This document shows, piece by piece, positions 26,697-35,851 of a stretch of 64,000 nt of DNA. Source of the DNA: Cyanidium caldarium (Eukaryota > Rhodophyta > Bangiophyceae > Cyanidiales > Cyanidiaceae); the NCBI GenBank assembly GCA_026184775.1, contig JANCYW010000019.1, positions 124,001 through 188,000 on the forward strand. The letters are read 5' to 3'. Positions within the stretch are counted from its first letter, which is position 1; each line of letters opens with the position of its first letter. The notes beneath the pieces were generated by a model. That model had not been told where the DNA came from and searched no databases. It saw only the letters and a list, made by a program, of their open reading frames with translations. The translations under genes and the position numbers were made by a program.

Positions 26697-27766
26697 GAGA
26701 GGGTGGGATGAGTGGGGATCGTGAAGCGCAAGTGAGAAGGCTTCGGACCGCGCGTCGCCCAACGCCGATGTCAGCTCCACCGGGCTGACGAGCTCCCTCG
26801 ACGTCCTGTGGTACACCGACACAAAGGCAACGCGGACAGGAGAGCGTGTCGCAGCTCCCGCCAAGTGTCCGCGTGTCCTCGCGTGCTCACAAGATCACCA
26901 AGCGGTGGCCTACACGCTCGTGCGCGCTCTTCCGCACGCAGCACGACCAACGCGTCATCCCGTTCGTCGCCGCCGCCGCCGCCGTCACGCGCCGATTCCG
27001 ATCGCGTGGGCGCCGGATCGGGCGCCGATGAGCCGGATGGCGCGTTCGACGCGTTCGTCGATGGTCCACGGCGACGCAGATATACTACGGGCCGCTCCTC
27101 GTCGTTGAGGATGGCCTCGTCGATGCACAGCAAGCTCAATATGGCGCTCTTGTCGCGATGCAGTTTCCGAAGACGATTCGGATTTTGACGCTGCAACAGA
27201 CGCCACACCCAACGTCTCTTGCCGCCAGGGGGGCGTTCGTGATCGTCGCAGCGCTTGGCGTCGATCTGGTAACACGCACGCCCGTGCGCCCGAACGGGAA
27301 AAGAGTGTCTGAATCGTAGCACTCCCATTCGATCGTCTCGATGCCTCATCTGCAACGACCACTCACACGCACCCGAATGAGAGGCCAACATTCTCCAGCC
27401 ACCTCGCCATCTGTACCACCACTCGTTTCACTCCCCGCGTGTTTCCGCCGTCCCTGGCCTGCGGCCACCCTACGCCCTCCGCACCTCACGTCATCTTCGT
27501 TTCCCTCTCCGACTGGCGCGCTCCTCCCGTCCACGTTCGCGGTCCCTCCCGTTGCGGGGCACCCTCAATGTGAAATATCTTCTGCCGGTGCGCGATTCGT
27601 CGACCCGGCCGCGCGAGGGTTTCCGGTCGCGGCGGTGTCAAACGCGTTCCTCGCGCTTCCTCCAGTCCTGCCTCGGCGCTGTACCCTCGTTCGTGCTGGA
27701 TTGACTACACGCGAGGCTAGTGTACGGTGCTGAGGACCCTCAGGGTGCCATCACCGCCTCCAAAGT
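26697..27766. other. Long gene-poor interval with one doubtful ORF
   Basis: This 1,070-base interval between the divergent eIF3c and B-box genes is the longest without a secure gene. A minus-strand ORF (26771-27349) covers part of it. The right half (27350-27766) is C/T-rich on the plus strand and shows nothing I can support. Confidence 0.4.
26771..27349 (-). CDS. Doubtful hypothetical ORF upstream of eIF3c
   Basis: An ATG-initiated frame of 192 codons. Its middle section reads like protein with G/C-ending codons: RQNPNRLRKLHRDKSAILSL, LLCIDEAILNDEERPVVYLR. The C-terminal half (Ser/Pro/Gly-rich, then GGGGGDERDDALVVLRAEE) is low complexity and the last 40 codons look random. I recognise no family. 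It could be a real small gene, a gene with a retained intron, or part of the eIF3c 5' region. It ends 74 bases before the eIF3c ATG on the same strand. Confidence 0.3.
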   Translation of the reverse strand: MRHRDDRMGVLRFRHSFPVRAHGRACYQIDAKRCDDHERPPGGKRRWVWRLLQRQNPNRLRKLHRDKSAILSLLCIDEAILNDEERPVVYLRRRGPSTNASNAPSGSSAPDPAPTRSESARDGGGGGDERDDALVVLRAEERARACRPPLGDLVSTRGHADTWRELRHALLSALPLCRCTTGRRGSSSARWS

Positions 27767-30700
27767 ATGCCCAAGTTACACAAGGTGCGGGCGGCGTGCA
27801 CGTTGTGTCGCTCTCACGACGCGGTGGTGTACTGTTGCGCGCACGGTGCGGTGCTCTGCTCCCACTGCGACCGCAAGGAGCACCCGGAGGGGTTTCTTAA
27901 CGGTGATGGGTTGGTGACCGGGGATCGCAAGGGCGAGGGAACTGCGGGACGAGACGAGGGCGCGGCGTCCTTGTCGGCGTCGCGAGACGCGTCGGACGAG
28001 CCGCAACCGACCACAAGACCAGTGCGTCAAGCGCGCGCACGGGGGCGGCGCCCAATGCGCCCCCCGAGTACTGGAGAAGCGGACGGCATGTCAGCACCGA
28101 GCGGGAAGGAAGCGTCGGTGGTGTTCTCGGTGGTGGTGCCCGTGCACGGGGTGTGCCACGCGATCGCCGCACCGGTGACGCCAAAGCGCCCGTCACGGCG
28201 AGGCAGTCGGCGACAACTGTCTCCCGTTGAGGAGGTATCCGTGTCGCTGGCACAACAGGTGTACATCTCCTCGTCGGCGTCATCGTCGGCTGTGCTGACC
28301 ACCGACACCGGAAAGAACAGCGACGTGCGCGAGGGCGCGCCCTCGATCGAGACGCCGCCCGACGAAACGCGCTCATCGGGTTCGTCGTCGTCGTCGTCGT
28401 CGGCTGAGGGCAGCAACGAGCGCTCCCGTGGCTCTCACGGCGACCGCAAGCACGCCTCGGCGCGGCAGGCCGCGATGAAGGCGACCGCGCCGAGAGCCGT
28501 AACGCACGTGCGCCATCCCATTGTCGGCCCGGCGGTGCTGCTGCTATGCGACGGTTGCGGCCGCATGCCGGCGGTAGTGTACTGCGTGGGCGATCGCAAT
28601 TGTTACTGCGACGCCTGTGCGCGACAGCCGGAGGTGCACCGCCATGCGTTGCGCCAACGCGGATTGGCCCCGGCGGCGACGTCGCAGAGCTCCGGTGCCA
28701 AGCGCGATGGCAACAGCGGGCGTCGTTACGAAAGCGGTGGCTCCGGCGGCAGCGGCAGCGGCAGTGGCGAACCGGAGCCGAAGAGTGAGACACCCAGTGG
28801 GGCGCGCGGAGATCCCACCTCGTCGACGCCGGCGGATACCTTTCCGGAGGTGGGCAGACCGGTCACCCCGCCATCGTCCACGATGCCGCCGCCACCGCCA
28901 GCGACCGCGGCAACGCCGGGCGCACAGCCGCGCGCGGACGGCCATGCAGCGGCGCTGATGATGCTACTGGCGAACGAGGAGTTGCTTTCCAGCCGCGACT
29001 CCGACTCGATGTCGCGAGGGCGCCGCGCAGCACGCGCCGGCGCGGATGCGCTCGACGAGCCGGACGAGGAGAGTCTGAGCGTGGGGCGTGCCAGTGCCCG
29101 GTCCGGTGAATTCGACAACGACCGTGGCGGCCAGGCGTCAGCCTCCGGGCCGTCCACCCAACAGCTGGAGGCGTATGTGCCGTCGGAGCAGGAGCTGGTG
29201 GCGGCGGCGCGGGCTGCCATGCACGAGTTAGCGTCGGCGAGCGGTAATGGCTCGCGCAGCAACGGCAGCAGCAACGATCTGGCGGCGGCGGCGGCGGCGA
29301 CCGAGTTGGGACAGGCATCGCCATCGGCACGCACCGGCGCCTTGCTCGGTTCGATGCCGTGCTGCGTGAACATCACCGCGTTGGATGTGCGCACTTGTGT
29401 GGACGTGGCCAAGAGCGCCCGCGTCGTGACTCCAACGCCGACGGCATTGCGCAAGAGTGCGCCGAGCAGCGCCGCCGGAAAGCCGGCGGATGCTGAGCGC
29501 ATGGTGGACGTGGCGCGCACCCCGGGCGAAGTAGCCACGGGCGACGAGGCGGCGACGAGCGGTGAGCGCGGCTCGCGGGCGGCACCGACCCTCCGTGGGA
29601 ACGCTGGCCAACGGTCCAAGCTGCGCGGCACCGGGGCAGGCGCCCACCACAGCCCAACGTTGGCGGAGGCGCAGCGGGCGTTGGTGGCGCAGGCGGCATC
29701 AGCTGCCGCTGCCACCGACGCGTACTTCGCGGAGGGTGATGGGCTGGTGGTGCACCGTGCTGATGCCGATGTGGTGAAGGGCGCAAGCCGAGCAGTCACA
29801 CGGCGACGACGCGAATTGTCCGGTGCCGGACGCTGCGACAAGCCCATCCATGCGCCGTCGCTGTCGCGGCCGCATCCGCCGCCGCTGCCGCCCAAATCGG
29901 GTGCGGCAGTGGCGCCGACCCAACGCCGCAGTCGCCTATTCGACTCGGATCCAATGGACGAGGCGCTGGCGCCGGAGTTGTCGACCGAGAAGCGCGTGGG
30001 AGGCGCCCATGAAAGCGGCGTGCTGGAGGTGCCGCCTCCGCCCGGAAAGACACCGACACCGAGTGCGCTGTCTGGCAAGCAACGGAGGGCGGGCGCGCCG
30101 TCGCCTGCGGCCAGCGTCGAGCACGACACCGAGCTGCATCTCGAGGAGCCTACGCTGGCGCGCCTGGAAGCGCAGGAGCAACGACGGAGCGATTGGCCGA
30201 CGATGTCCAATCTATCGCGGCGGCGCGCGGAGTCAGCGCGCTCCAAAGTGGATCGCTGGCTGTCCGAGGCCAGTATACCGACGGCGATCACCCCGAGCAC
30301 CGCCGCCGCAGCTGCGGGAGTCAGACCCGCACCATTGCGCCCGCCTCCTTCGACATCGCCAGCGGAGGGCGGAGCGCCTTTGCGCAAACCGCGCCATGGC
30401 AGTCGGCGACTGCCGCGGGCACTCGGCGAGAGCGCCGATCCGTCGGTGGCTTCGACCGGTTCGCGCGGCAGTTCCCGCGGCGACGTGGCGATAGACCTGA
30501 GCACCTACGCCACGCCACTGCCGCTAGGTATCCTGTCGGATAGGACGCCCTCGTCCGGCAGTGCTGCGGCTCACAATGATAGTAACGGCGACGATAGCGG
30601 CGCGGGCACGGGCACGCCTGCCGCGAAACGGCGGCGGCGGCGCCACCGCGTCCCACCCCGGGCGACCGCGGCGGCTGTGGGTGCTGTCGGCGCGGAACGG

Positions 30701-30769
30701 ATGCGGTTGGACGCAACGTGGTCGGCGGAGCTCAAGGCGGCCACCGCTCGCCGGTGTCGTGGCCGGTGA
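27767..30769 (+). CDS. Large disordered protein with two plant-type B-box zinc fingers
   Basis: Two B-boxes are visible in 1000 residues. The first at residues 11-39 has C11-x2-C14-x8-C23-x2-H-x4-C31-x2-C34-D-x3-H39. The second has C260-x2-C263-x8-C272-x2-D275-x4-C280-x2-C283 and a histidine a few residues on. Both follow the spacing of plant BBX proteins (CONSTANS relatives), although the first has H where D is usual. No CCT domain is seen; the C-terminus is basic and Ala/Arg-rich. The rest is Ser/Pro/Ala/Gly low-complexity sequence, with about 220 residues between the boxes instead of the short linker of plant BBX proteins. A zinc-dependent protein-protein or DNA-associated regulator is inferred. 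Confidence 0.65.
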   Translation: MPKLHKVRAACTLCRSHDAVVYCCAHGAVLCSHCDRKEHPEGFLNGDGLVTGDRKGEGTAGRDEGAASLSASRDASDEPQPTTRPVRQARARGRRPMRPPSTGEADGMSAPSGKEASVVFSVVVPVHGVCHAIAAPVTPKRPSRRGSRRQLSPVEEVSVSLAQQVYISSSASSSAVLTTDTGKNSDVREGAPSIETPPDETRSSGSSSSSSSAEGSNERSRGSHGDRKHASARQAAMKATAPRAVTHVRHPIVGPAVLLLCDGCGRMPAVVYCVGDRNCYCDACARQPEVHRHALRQRGLAPAATSQSSGAKRDGNSGRRYESGGSGGSGSGSGEPEPKSETPSGARGDPTSSTPADTFPEVGRPVTPPSSTMPPPPPATAATPGAQPRADGHAAALMMLLANEELLSSRDSDSMSRGRRAARAGADALDEPDEESLSVGRASARSGEFDNDRGGQASASGPSTQQLEAYVPSEQELVAAARAAMHELASASGNGSRSNGSSNDLAAAAAATELGQASPSARTGALLGSMPCCVNITALDVRTCVDVAKSARVVTPTPTALRKSAPSSAAGKPADAERMVDVARTPGEVATGDEAATSGERGSRAAPTLRGNAGQRSKLRGTGAGAHHSPTLAEAQRALVAQAASAAAATDAYFAEGDGLVVHRADADVVKGASRAVTRRRRELSGAGRCDKPIHAPSLSRPHPPPLPPKSGAAVAPTQRRSRLFDSDPMDEALAPELSTEKRVGGAHESGVLEVPPPPGKTPTPSALSGKQRRAGAPSPAASVEHDTELHLEEPTLARLEAQEQRRSDWPTMSNLSRRRAESARSKVDRWLSEASIPTAITPSTAAAAAGVRPAPLRPPPSTSPAEGGAPLRKPRHGSRRLPRALGESADPSVASTGSRGSSRGDVAIDLSTYATPLPLGILSDRTPSSGSAAAHNDSNGDDSGAGTGTPAAKRRRRRHRVPPRATAAAVGAVGAERMRLDATWSAELKAATARRCRGR

Positions 30770-31224
30770 GCAACCGCGCCACCGACATAGGCGAAGCGGG
30801 GGTGGCGAATGGTGTACACTATGGTGTGGTGTTGTACGACGATATGCGGATGGGATCTGCGCGGCGACGGGCACGATCGCTCGGTAAACGTTGCGTCCCC
30901 ACGAAGACCGTGTGAGGTGGCGAGGTGTCGTTGTCATTGTTCTGCAGACGGCCACGGTGTTCGGATGACACCTGCACTGTCCGATGGTCACCCGGCGGAC
31001 ATTGGGTGCTTTTCAAAAGCGCCATCACGCTGCCGATGCGAGAGGTTGCCCCCTGGCATCGGGTGCTCCATCGAGAGGAGCGACGGAGAGAGAGCATGTG
31101 AGGCTGCTCTTATCATGACAGGCGTTTCGTGACACTCTGAATTGTCACAGAGCCCACCGGGCTGCCCCTTGTCGGTGCTCGTTCGCGACTCACGCGCTGC
31201 CGCGTTGCCCATGCGTATTATCGA
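30770..31224. promoter_or_regulatory. Intergenic upstream of uvrA, no gene seen
   Basis: 455 bases between two forward genes. No ORF with coding character, no RNA gene or repeat. Presumably the B-box gene 3' UTR and the uvrA promoter. Confidence 0.3.
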
Positions 31225-34200
31225 ATGCCGCCCGAAGCGCCCGCGAGGATAGGCTGCGAGGCAGGCATGCCTGCCAAACCGAGCGCGTTGCGGGGCGCGG
31301 CCTCGTTTGTGGCTGCGTGGGGGCGGCGACCGTCGCGAGAGGGCGCACTCACGGGGGCGAGCCGTCTACGGTCACCAGAGGCACCGTGTTGCCGACGATG
31401 GGGCTGCCACGGATTCGTCACTCCCAATCACCCGACGCACCCTTCCTCTGCATTCTTCTTCTCTACAAACGCACGTATGGACAGCCCTAGCGAGTATATT
31501 CGGGTGCGTGGCGCCCGCGAGCACAATCTGCAGAACGTGAGCCTCGACGTGCCCAAGCGACGGCTGGTGGTGTTCACCGGACCGTCCGGTAGCGGCAAGT
31601 CGTCGCTCGCTTTCGACACGATATTCGCCGAAGGTCAACGCCGCTACCTCGAGTCGTTCTCCGCTTACCTGCGGCAGATGCTGGGCGTGCTGCGCAAGGC
31701 GGATGTGGACGCGGTGGAGAACCTGTCGCCGGCCATCAGCATCGACCAGTCGTCCGCCTCCAACAACCCGCGCTCCACCGTCGGCACCATCAGCGAAGTG
31801 TACGACTACCTCCGCCTGGCGTACGGCAATGCGGGCACGGCGCGCTGTCCAGACTGCGGCGAGGAGGCCACGCCGCTCACCGTCGACCAGATCGTGGCCG
31901 ATGTGCAGGCGTGCGCGGTGCGACGGCGGGTGCACTCCTCCAGCGCCGGGGGATCACGCGACTTTCTGACGGTGGTGGCACCGATTGCGGCGGCCTCGCG
32001 ACGCGGATCGCATCACGCTATCGCGCCCGAGTCGTACATGAAACAGGGCTTCTCGCGGCTGCGGGTGGATGGCGTGGTGATGCGCATCGACGAGTTCGCC
32101 CGCAGCACGCTCAAGGCGCACCGCCTCGAGCTGGTCATCGATCGTCTGACCGGACTGGATGGTTTGGTGGAGGCGCCGGACGCCGTTGCCACCGAAGAGG
32201 CGTTGCGCCTGGCCGAAGCCATCCGCACCGGCATGGCGGTGGGCGACGGCGTGGTGAGCGTGGTGTTCGAGGTCGGCGGAGCAGCGGCCACCTCCGAAAC
32301 GCGCACCTACTCGGAACGCTTCGCCTGCCGGCGACACGGTCCGTTGGCGTTGTCGGAGTTATCGCCGCGGCTGTTCTCGTTCAGTTCGCCGCTGGGCGCG
32401 TGCACCGCTTGCGACGGCATCGGTATCGTGACCGGTTTCACCGAGGCCAGCGTGGTGCGCGATCCGTCGTTGCCGGCGTCGCGCGCCATCGAACCGCTGG
32501 CGACCTGCAGTGCTGCTGCGGCTGCCTATTACCGCGACGCCATTCGACAAGTGGTGCGCACGGCGGTACCGCCCGAGGCGTCCGAGAACGGTGTGGGGGG
32601 ATGGAGTTCCCCGGCGGCAGTGGGAACATCGCCCACGACAGCGGCAGCGTCGGTGGGCGCGGATACCGCCACCGACTCGCTCACCGCCACCGTACCGCCT
32701 GCCGCGGGCGATGTGCTCTCCGCAGATCATGACCGCCCGTCGCATCCGAACCCACCCGAGCCGCGATGGCGCGACCTGCCTTCCGATCTGCGGCATCGCG
32801 TCCTCTGGGGTGACCCGTCGAGCCTGTGGCCCGGCGCCCTGCCCGCCCTGGAGACGCAGTACCGTGAGGCGCGACATCCTGCGCGTCGACGACGCCTGGA
32901 GCCGTACCGCGTCAGCGCGCCGTGCAGCGCCTGTCACGGCCACCGGCTGAATCGGTTGGCGCTGGCGGTTACGCTGGGCGACGCCGGCGCCGAGCGCTTC
33001 CGCTGGACCGACCTGGTGCACTGCGACCTGGTAGCGTGCCGCGAGCGCTTGTTGCGCCTCAAGCACTCGCTGAATGAACGCGAGGCGCTCATCGCGGCGG
33101 CCCCGCTGGATGAGGTGTTGTCGCGGCTGGCGTTTATGATCTCGGTCGGGTTGGGATACTTGTCGCTGGACCGCGCGGCCGGCACGCTGTCCGGCGGCGA
33201 GTCGCGCCGCCTCAAGCTGGCCAACCGGGTTGGCTCGCGCCTCACCGATGTGTTGTACGTGCTGGACGAGCCGACCGTAGGCCTGCACGCGCGCGATATC
33301 GGCCGACTGTTGGATGCGCTGGAGGTGCTGCGTGATCTGGGCAATTCGGTGCTGGTGGTGGAGCACGACGAGGCGGCGATCCGGCGCGCCGATTACATTG
33401 TGGACATCGGGCCGGGTGCGGGCCCGCACGGCGGCCACGTGGTGGCGCACGGCACCTTGGCGGACATCGAACGCGCTGCCGACCGCAGCGACACCGGCGC
33501 GTACCTCAGCGGGCGCAAGCGCATTCCCACGCCGGCGCAACGGCGCGCCGGCCACGGCACCCGGCTGGTGTTTCGCGGCGCCCGGGCGAACAATTTGCGC
33601 GAGGTGGAGCTGTCCATGCCGCTGGGCACGCTGACGGTGATCAGCGGGGTGAGCGGCAGCGGCAAATCGTCGGCGCTGATGGGCGTCATCGCGCACGCCA
33701 TGCGCGAGGTGTTGGCGCGGGCGGGCCCGCGGCCGCGACGGAGGGGAGGTAATCGGGAGCGCGTCGTGCCCGATCCGTACACGTTTGACGTGCGGTACAC
33801 CTCGTCGCCATCGTCGCCGTCGTCGCCCGTGCTGCCGCCGTTGGATTCGGTGAGCGGGCATTGCGGCCGCATCGACCGCGTGGAGGTCGTGGATCAGGAA
33901 CCGATCGGGCGCACGCCGCGCTCCAATGCGGCCACCTACACGGGCGCGTTCGACATCATCCGACAGTGCTTTGCGCGCACCGCCGAGGCGTCGGTACGTG
34001 GTCTGGATGCCGGCGCGTTCTCGTTCAACAAGCGCGGCGGCCGATGTGAGGCGTGTGAGGGCCAGGGCTTCAACACCGTCTCGATGCTGTTCCTGCCCGA
34101 CGTGCTGGTGCCGTGCGCATCGTGTGGCGGCCGGCGGTACTCGCAGACCGCGCTGAGCGTGCACTATCGCGGCAAGAGCGTTGCCGAGGTGCTGGATATG

Positions 34201-34692
34201 ACCTGTGCGGAGGCGCGCCAGTTTTTCGGGCACTTGCCGGTGGCCGCCGCGCGCCTCGGGGCGCTGTGCGACGTCGGCCTGGGGTACATGCGTCTGGGAC
34301 AGCCGGCACCGACGCTGAGCGGCGGCGAGGCGCAGCGCGTCAAGTTGGCGGCCGAGTTGGGCAAGCGCTCCACCGGTCGCACGCTGTACTTGATGGATGA
34401 GGTGACCACCGGGTTGAGCACCGCCGACGTGCACCGGTTGTTGCAGGTGCTGCACCGGTTGGTGGAGCGCGGCAACACCATCGTGATGATCGAGCACCAC
34501 CTGGATGTGCTGCGCAATGCCGATTGGATTATCGACCTTGGGCCGGAGGGCGGCCGCAACGGCGGCCGGGTGGTGTGCAGCGGCACGCCGGAGCAGGTGG
34601 CGCAGGTGCCGCATTCGCACACCGGGCGATATCTGAGACAGGTTCTGGTGGAGCCGACCGCGACGTCGGCGGCGGCGGGAGTCGTGGTGTGA
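31225..34692 (+). CDS. uvrA: UvrA, excinuclease ABC subunit A, with N-terminal extension
   Basis: A complete bacterial-type UvrA, the damage-sensing ATPase of UvrABC repair. The core begins at about residue 85 with EYIRVRGAREHNLQNVSLDV. Then come Walker A (FTGPSGSGKSSLAFDTIFAE, about 116), zinc motif CPDCGEEATPLTVDQIV, the UvrB-binding segment (SYMKQGFSRLRVDGVVMRID), PCSACHGHRL, signature TLSGGESRRLKLA (about 653) with LDEPTVGLHARD, and second Walker A (ISGVSGSGKSSALMG, about 807). After these come QEPIGRTPRSNAATYTG, zinc motif GGRCEACEGQGF..CASCGGRRY and signature LSGGEAQRVKLAAELGKRS (about 1030). The second Walker B is MDEVTTGLS, where bacteria have LDEPTTGLH. A Ser/Ala/Thr-rich loop (about 450-510) is inserted. 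Residues 1-84 are basic, Ala/Pro-rich and could be an organelle transit peptide; ATG 31477 would omit them. Confidence 0.95.
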   Translation: MPPEAPARIGCEAGMPAKPSALRGAASFVAAWGRRPSREGALTGASRLRSPEAPCCRRWGCHGFVTPNHPTHPSSAFFFSTNARMDSPSEYIRVRGAREHNLQNVSLDVPKRRLVVFTGPSGSGKSSLAFDTIFAEGQRRYLESFSAYLRQMLGVLRKADVDAVENLSPAISIDQSSASNNPRSTVGTISEVYDYLRLAYGNAGTARCPDCGEEATPLTVDQIVADVQACAVRRRVHSSSAGGSRDFLTVVAPIAAASRRGSHHAIAPESYMKQGFSRLRVDGVVMRIDEFARSTLKAHRLELVIDRLTGLDGLVEAPDAVATEEALRLAEAIRTGMAVGDGVVSVVFEVGGAAATSETRTYSERFACRRHGPLALSELSPRLFSFSSPLGACTACDGIGIVTGFTEASVVRDPSLPASRAIEPLATCSAAAAAYYRDAIRQVVRTAVPPEASENGVGGWSSPAAVGTSPTTAAASVGADTATDSLTATVPPAAGDVLSADHDRPSHPNPPEPRWRDLPSDLRHRVLWGDPSSLWPGALPALETQYREARHPARRRRLEPYRVSAPCSACHGHRLNRLALAVTLGDAGAERFRWTDLVHCDLVACRERLLRLKHSLNEREALIAAAPLDEVLSRLAFMISVGLGYLSLDRAAGTLSGGESRRLKLANRVGSRLTDVLYVLDEPTVGLHARDIGRLLDALEVLRDLGNSVLVVEHDEAAIRRADYIVDIGPGAGPHGGHVVAHGTLADIERAADRSDTGAYLSGRKRIPTPAQRRAGHGTRLVFRGARANNLREVELSMPLGTLTVISGVSGSGKSSALMGVIAHAMREVLARAGPRPRRRGGNRERVVPDPYTFDVRYTSSPSSPSSPVLPPLDSVSGHCGRIDRVEVVDQEPIGRTPRSNAATYTGAFDIIRQCFARTAEASVRGLDAGAFSFNKRGGRCEACEGQGFNTVSMLFLPDVLVPCASCGGRRYSQTALSVHYRGKSVAEVLDMTCAEARQFFGHLPVAAARLGALCDVGLGYMRLGQPAPTLSGGEAQRVKLAAELGKRSTGRTLYLMDEVTTGLSTADVHRLLQVLHRLVERGNTIVMIEHHLDVLRNADWIIDLGPEGGRNGGRVVCSGTPEQVAQVPHSHTGRYLRQVLVEPTATSAAAGVVV

Positions 34693-34720
34693 GCGAGGGC
34701 AGGCGCGCGGGGGTGTGCAT

Positions 34721-35851
34721 TTAGGAGAGCATCTCGGAGTAGCGGGTGTTGTCGAGGCCGTTGCGATTCTCCTCCTCTTCGTCGGCGAGGGAGGTGTCGA
34801 TGGCGGCGCCCGACCACGACGGCCGACTGGTTGCTGGTGGTTCGTGGTGCTGAGCGCGTTGCTTGTCGGCGTACCGTTCGGCCAACACCGCGCTCACGCT
34901 GGGCACCGTCTTGACCGGCGGCGGGATGCACGCCAGCGTCGCCTCGAGGTACTCGTGACGCACATCGTCAAAGAACGGATGTTGCAGGGCAGCGGCGGCG
35001 GTGATGCGCTTGCCGGGATCGAGTCGCAGCATGCACTCGAGCAGCGTGCAGCCGTCGTCGCCCAGGTCGGGCAGCAGTCGACGCAAGTCTTGCGGGCGCC
35101 ACTGCGGAAACTCGTGCCAGTCGCGCAAGTCCACCACACTCGGCCAGTTCTCTGCGGTGGGCGTGCCCAGCACCCGAAAGATGGCGAACAGCTGCTCGAT
35201 CTCGCTCTCGCCGCAGAACACCGGGCGACCTTTGATCATCTCCAACATAATGCACCCGACGCTCCAGATATCCACCGGGGTGGAGTAGCACCGAGTGCCC
35301 AGCAGTATCTCGGGCGCGCGATACCACAGCGTGACCACCTCGTGGGTGTACTTGCCCACCGGGATGCAGAACGATCGACCGAGACCAAAGTCGGCCAGTT
35401 TGATGGTGCGGTTGTTGTCGGTCACCAGCAAATTCTGCGGTTTCAGGTCGCGGTGCATGACGCCGCGCGCATGGCAATAGTGCAGACCGAGCAGCAGCTG
35501 GTAGCAGAAGTGTTTGGCCTCGGGCAGCGGCAACGCCCGGCCCCGCCCTCGGTTCCTATTCATGTACTGCTTGAGGTCACTCTCGGCGTACTCGAACACC
35601 AAATACAGCAGCGGCCGTCCGCCGCGGGTCTCCGTGTGCACCACGTCGATGAGTCGCACGACGTGCCGCGAACCCGACAGCGCCCGCAAGATGCTCACCT
35701 CGCGCAGCGTCGTGGCCGGCACGCCCTCGTCGTCGTTGGACAATATGGTCTTCTTCAGCGCCACGGTCTGGTTGGTCTCCAAGTCGAGCGCCTTGTACAC
35801 TTTGCCGTACGTGCCCTGTCCGAGCACCTCGAGCTTGCGAAACCGCTCCAT
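34721..35851 (-). CDS. CDKB: Cyclin-dependent kinase, plant B type (CDKB)
   Basis: A 376-residue CMGC kinase from MERFRKLEVLGQGTYGKVYK. It has the glycine loop with inhibitory Thr-Tyr, the catalytic lysine in VALKKT, the catalytic loop HRDLKPQNLL, DFGLGRSF, and the activation segment with THEVVTLWYRAPEILLGTRC and YSTPVDIWSVGCIM. The cyclin-binding helix reads VPATTLREVSILRALS, close to the P-P-T-T-L-R-E type of CDKB and unlike PSTAIRE of CDK1/CDKA. IPVGKYTHEVVTLWY is also CDKB style. CDKB acts at G2/M in plants and algae. An insertion of Arg/Gly (RNRGRGRALPL) lies before the catalytic loop, and the C-terminus has an acidic 50-residue tail. The frame is open upstream to 36103 but through low-complexity Cys/Val repeats. 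It converges on uvrA, 28 bases apart. Confidence 0.88.
   Translation of the reverse strand: MERFRKLEVLGQGTYGKVYKALDLETNQTVALKKTILSNDDEGVPATTLREVSILRALSGSRHVVRLIDVVHTETRGGRPLLYLVFEYAESDLKQYMNRNRGRGRALPLPEAKHFCYQLLLGLHYCHARGVMHRDLKPQNLLVTDNNRTIKLADFGLGRSFCIPVGKYTHEVVTLWYRAPEILLGTRCYSTPVDIWSVGCIMLEMIKGRPVFCGESEIEQLFAIFRVLGTPTAENWPSVVDLRDWHEFPQWRPQDLRRLLPDLGDDGCTLLECMLRLDPGKRITAAAALQHPFFDDVRHEYLEATLACIPPPVKTVPSVSAVLAERYADKQRAQHHEPPATSRPSWSGAAIDTSLADEEEENRNGLDNTRYSEMLS

Noticed and set aside
32359-34620. 753-codon minus-strand frame opposite uvrA
   Set aside because: His/Arg/Gln-rich shadow of the uvrA reading frame with no features of its own.
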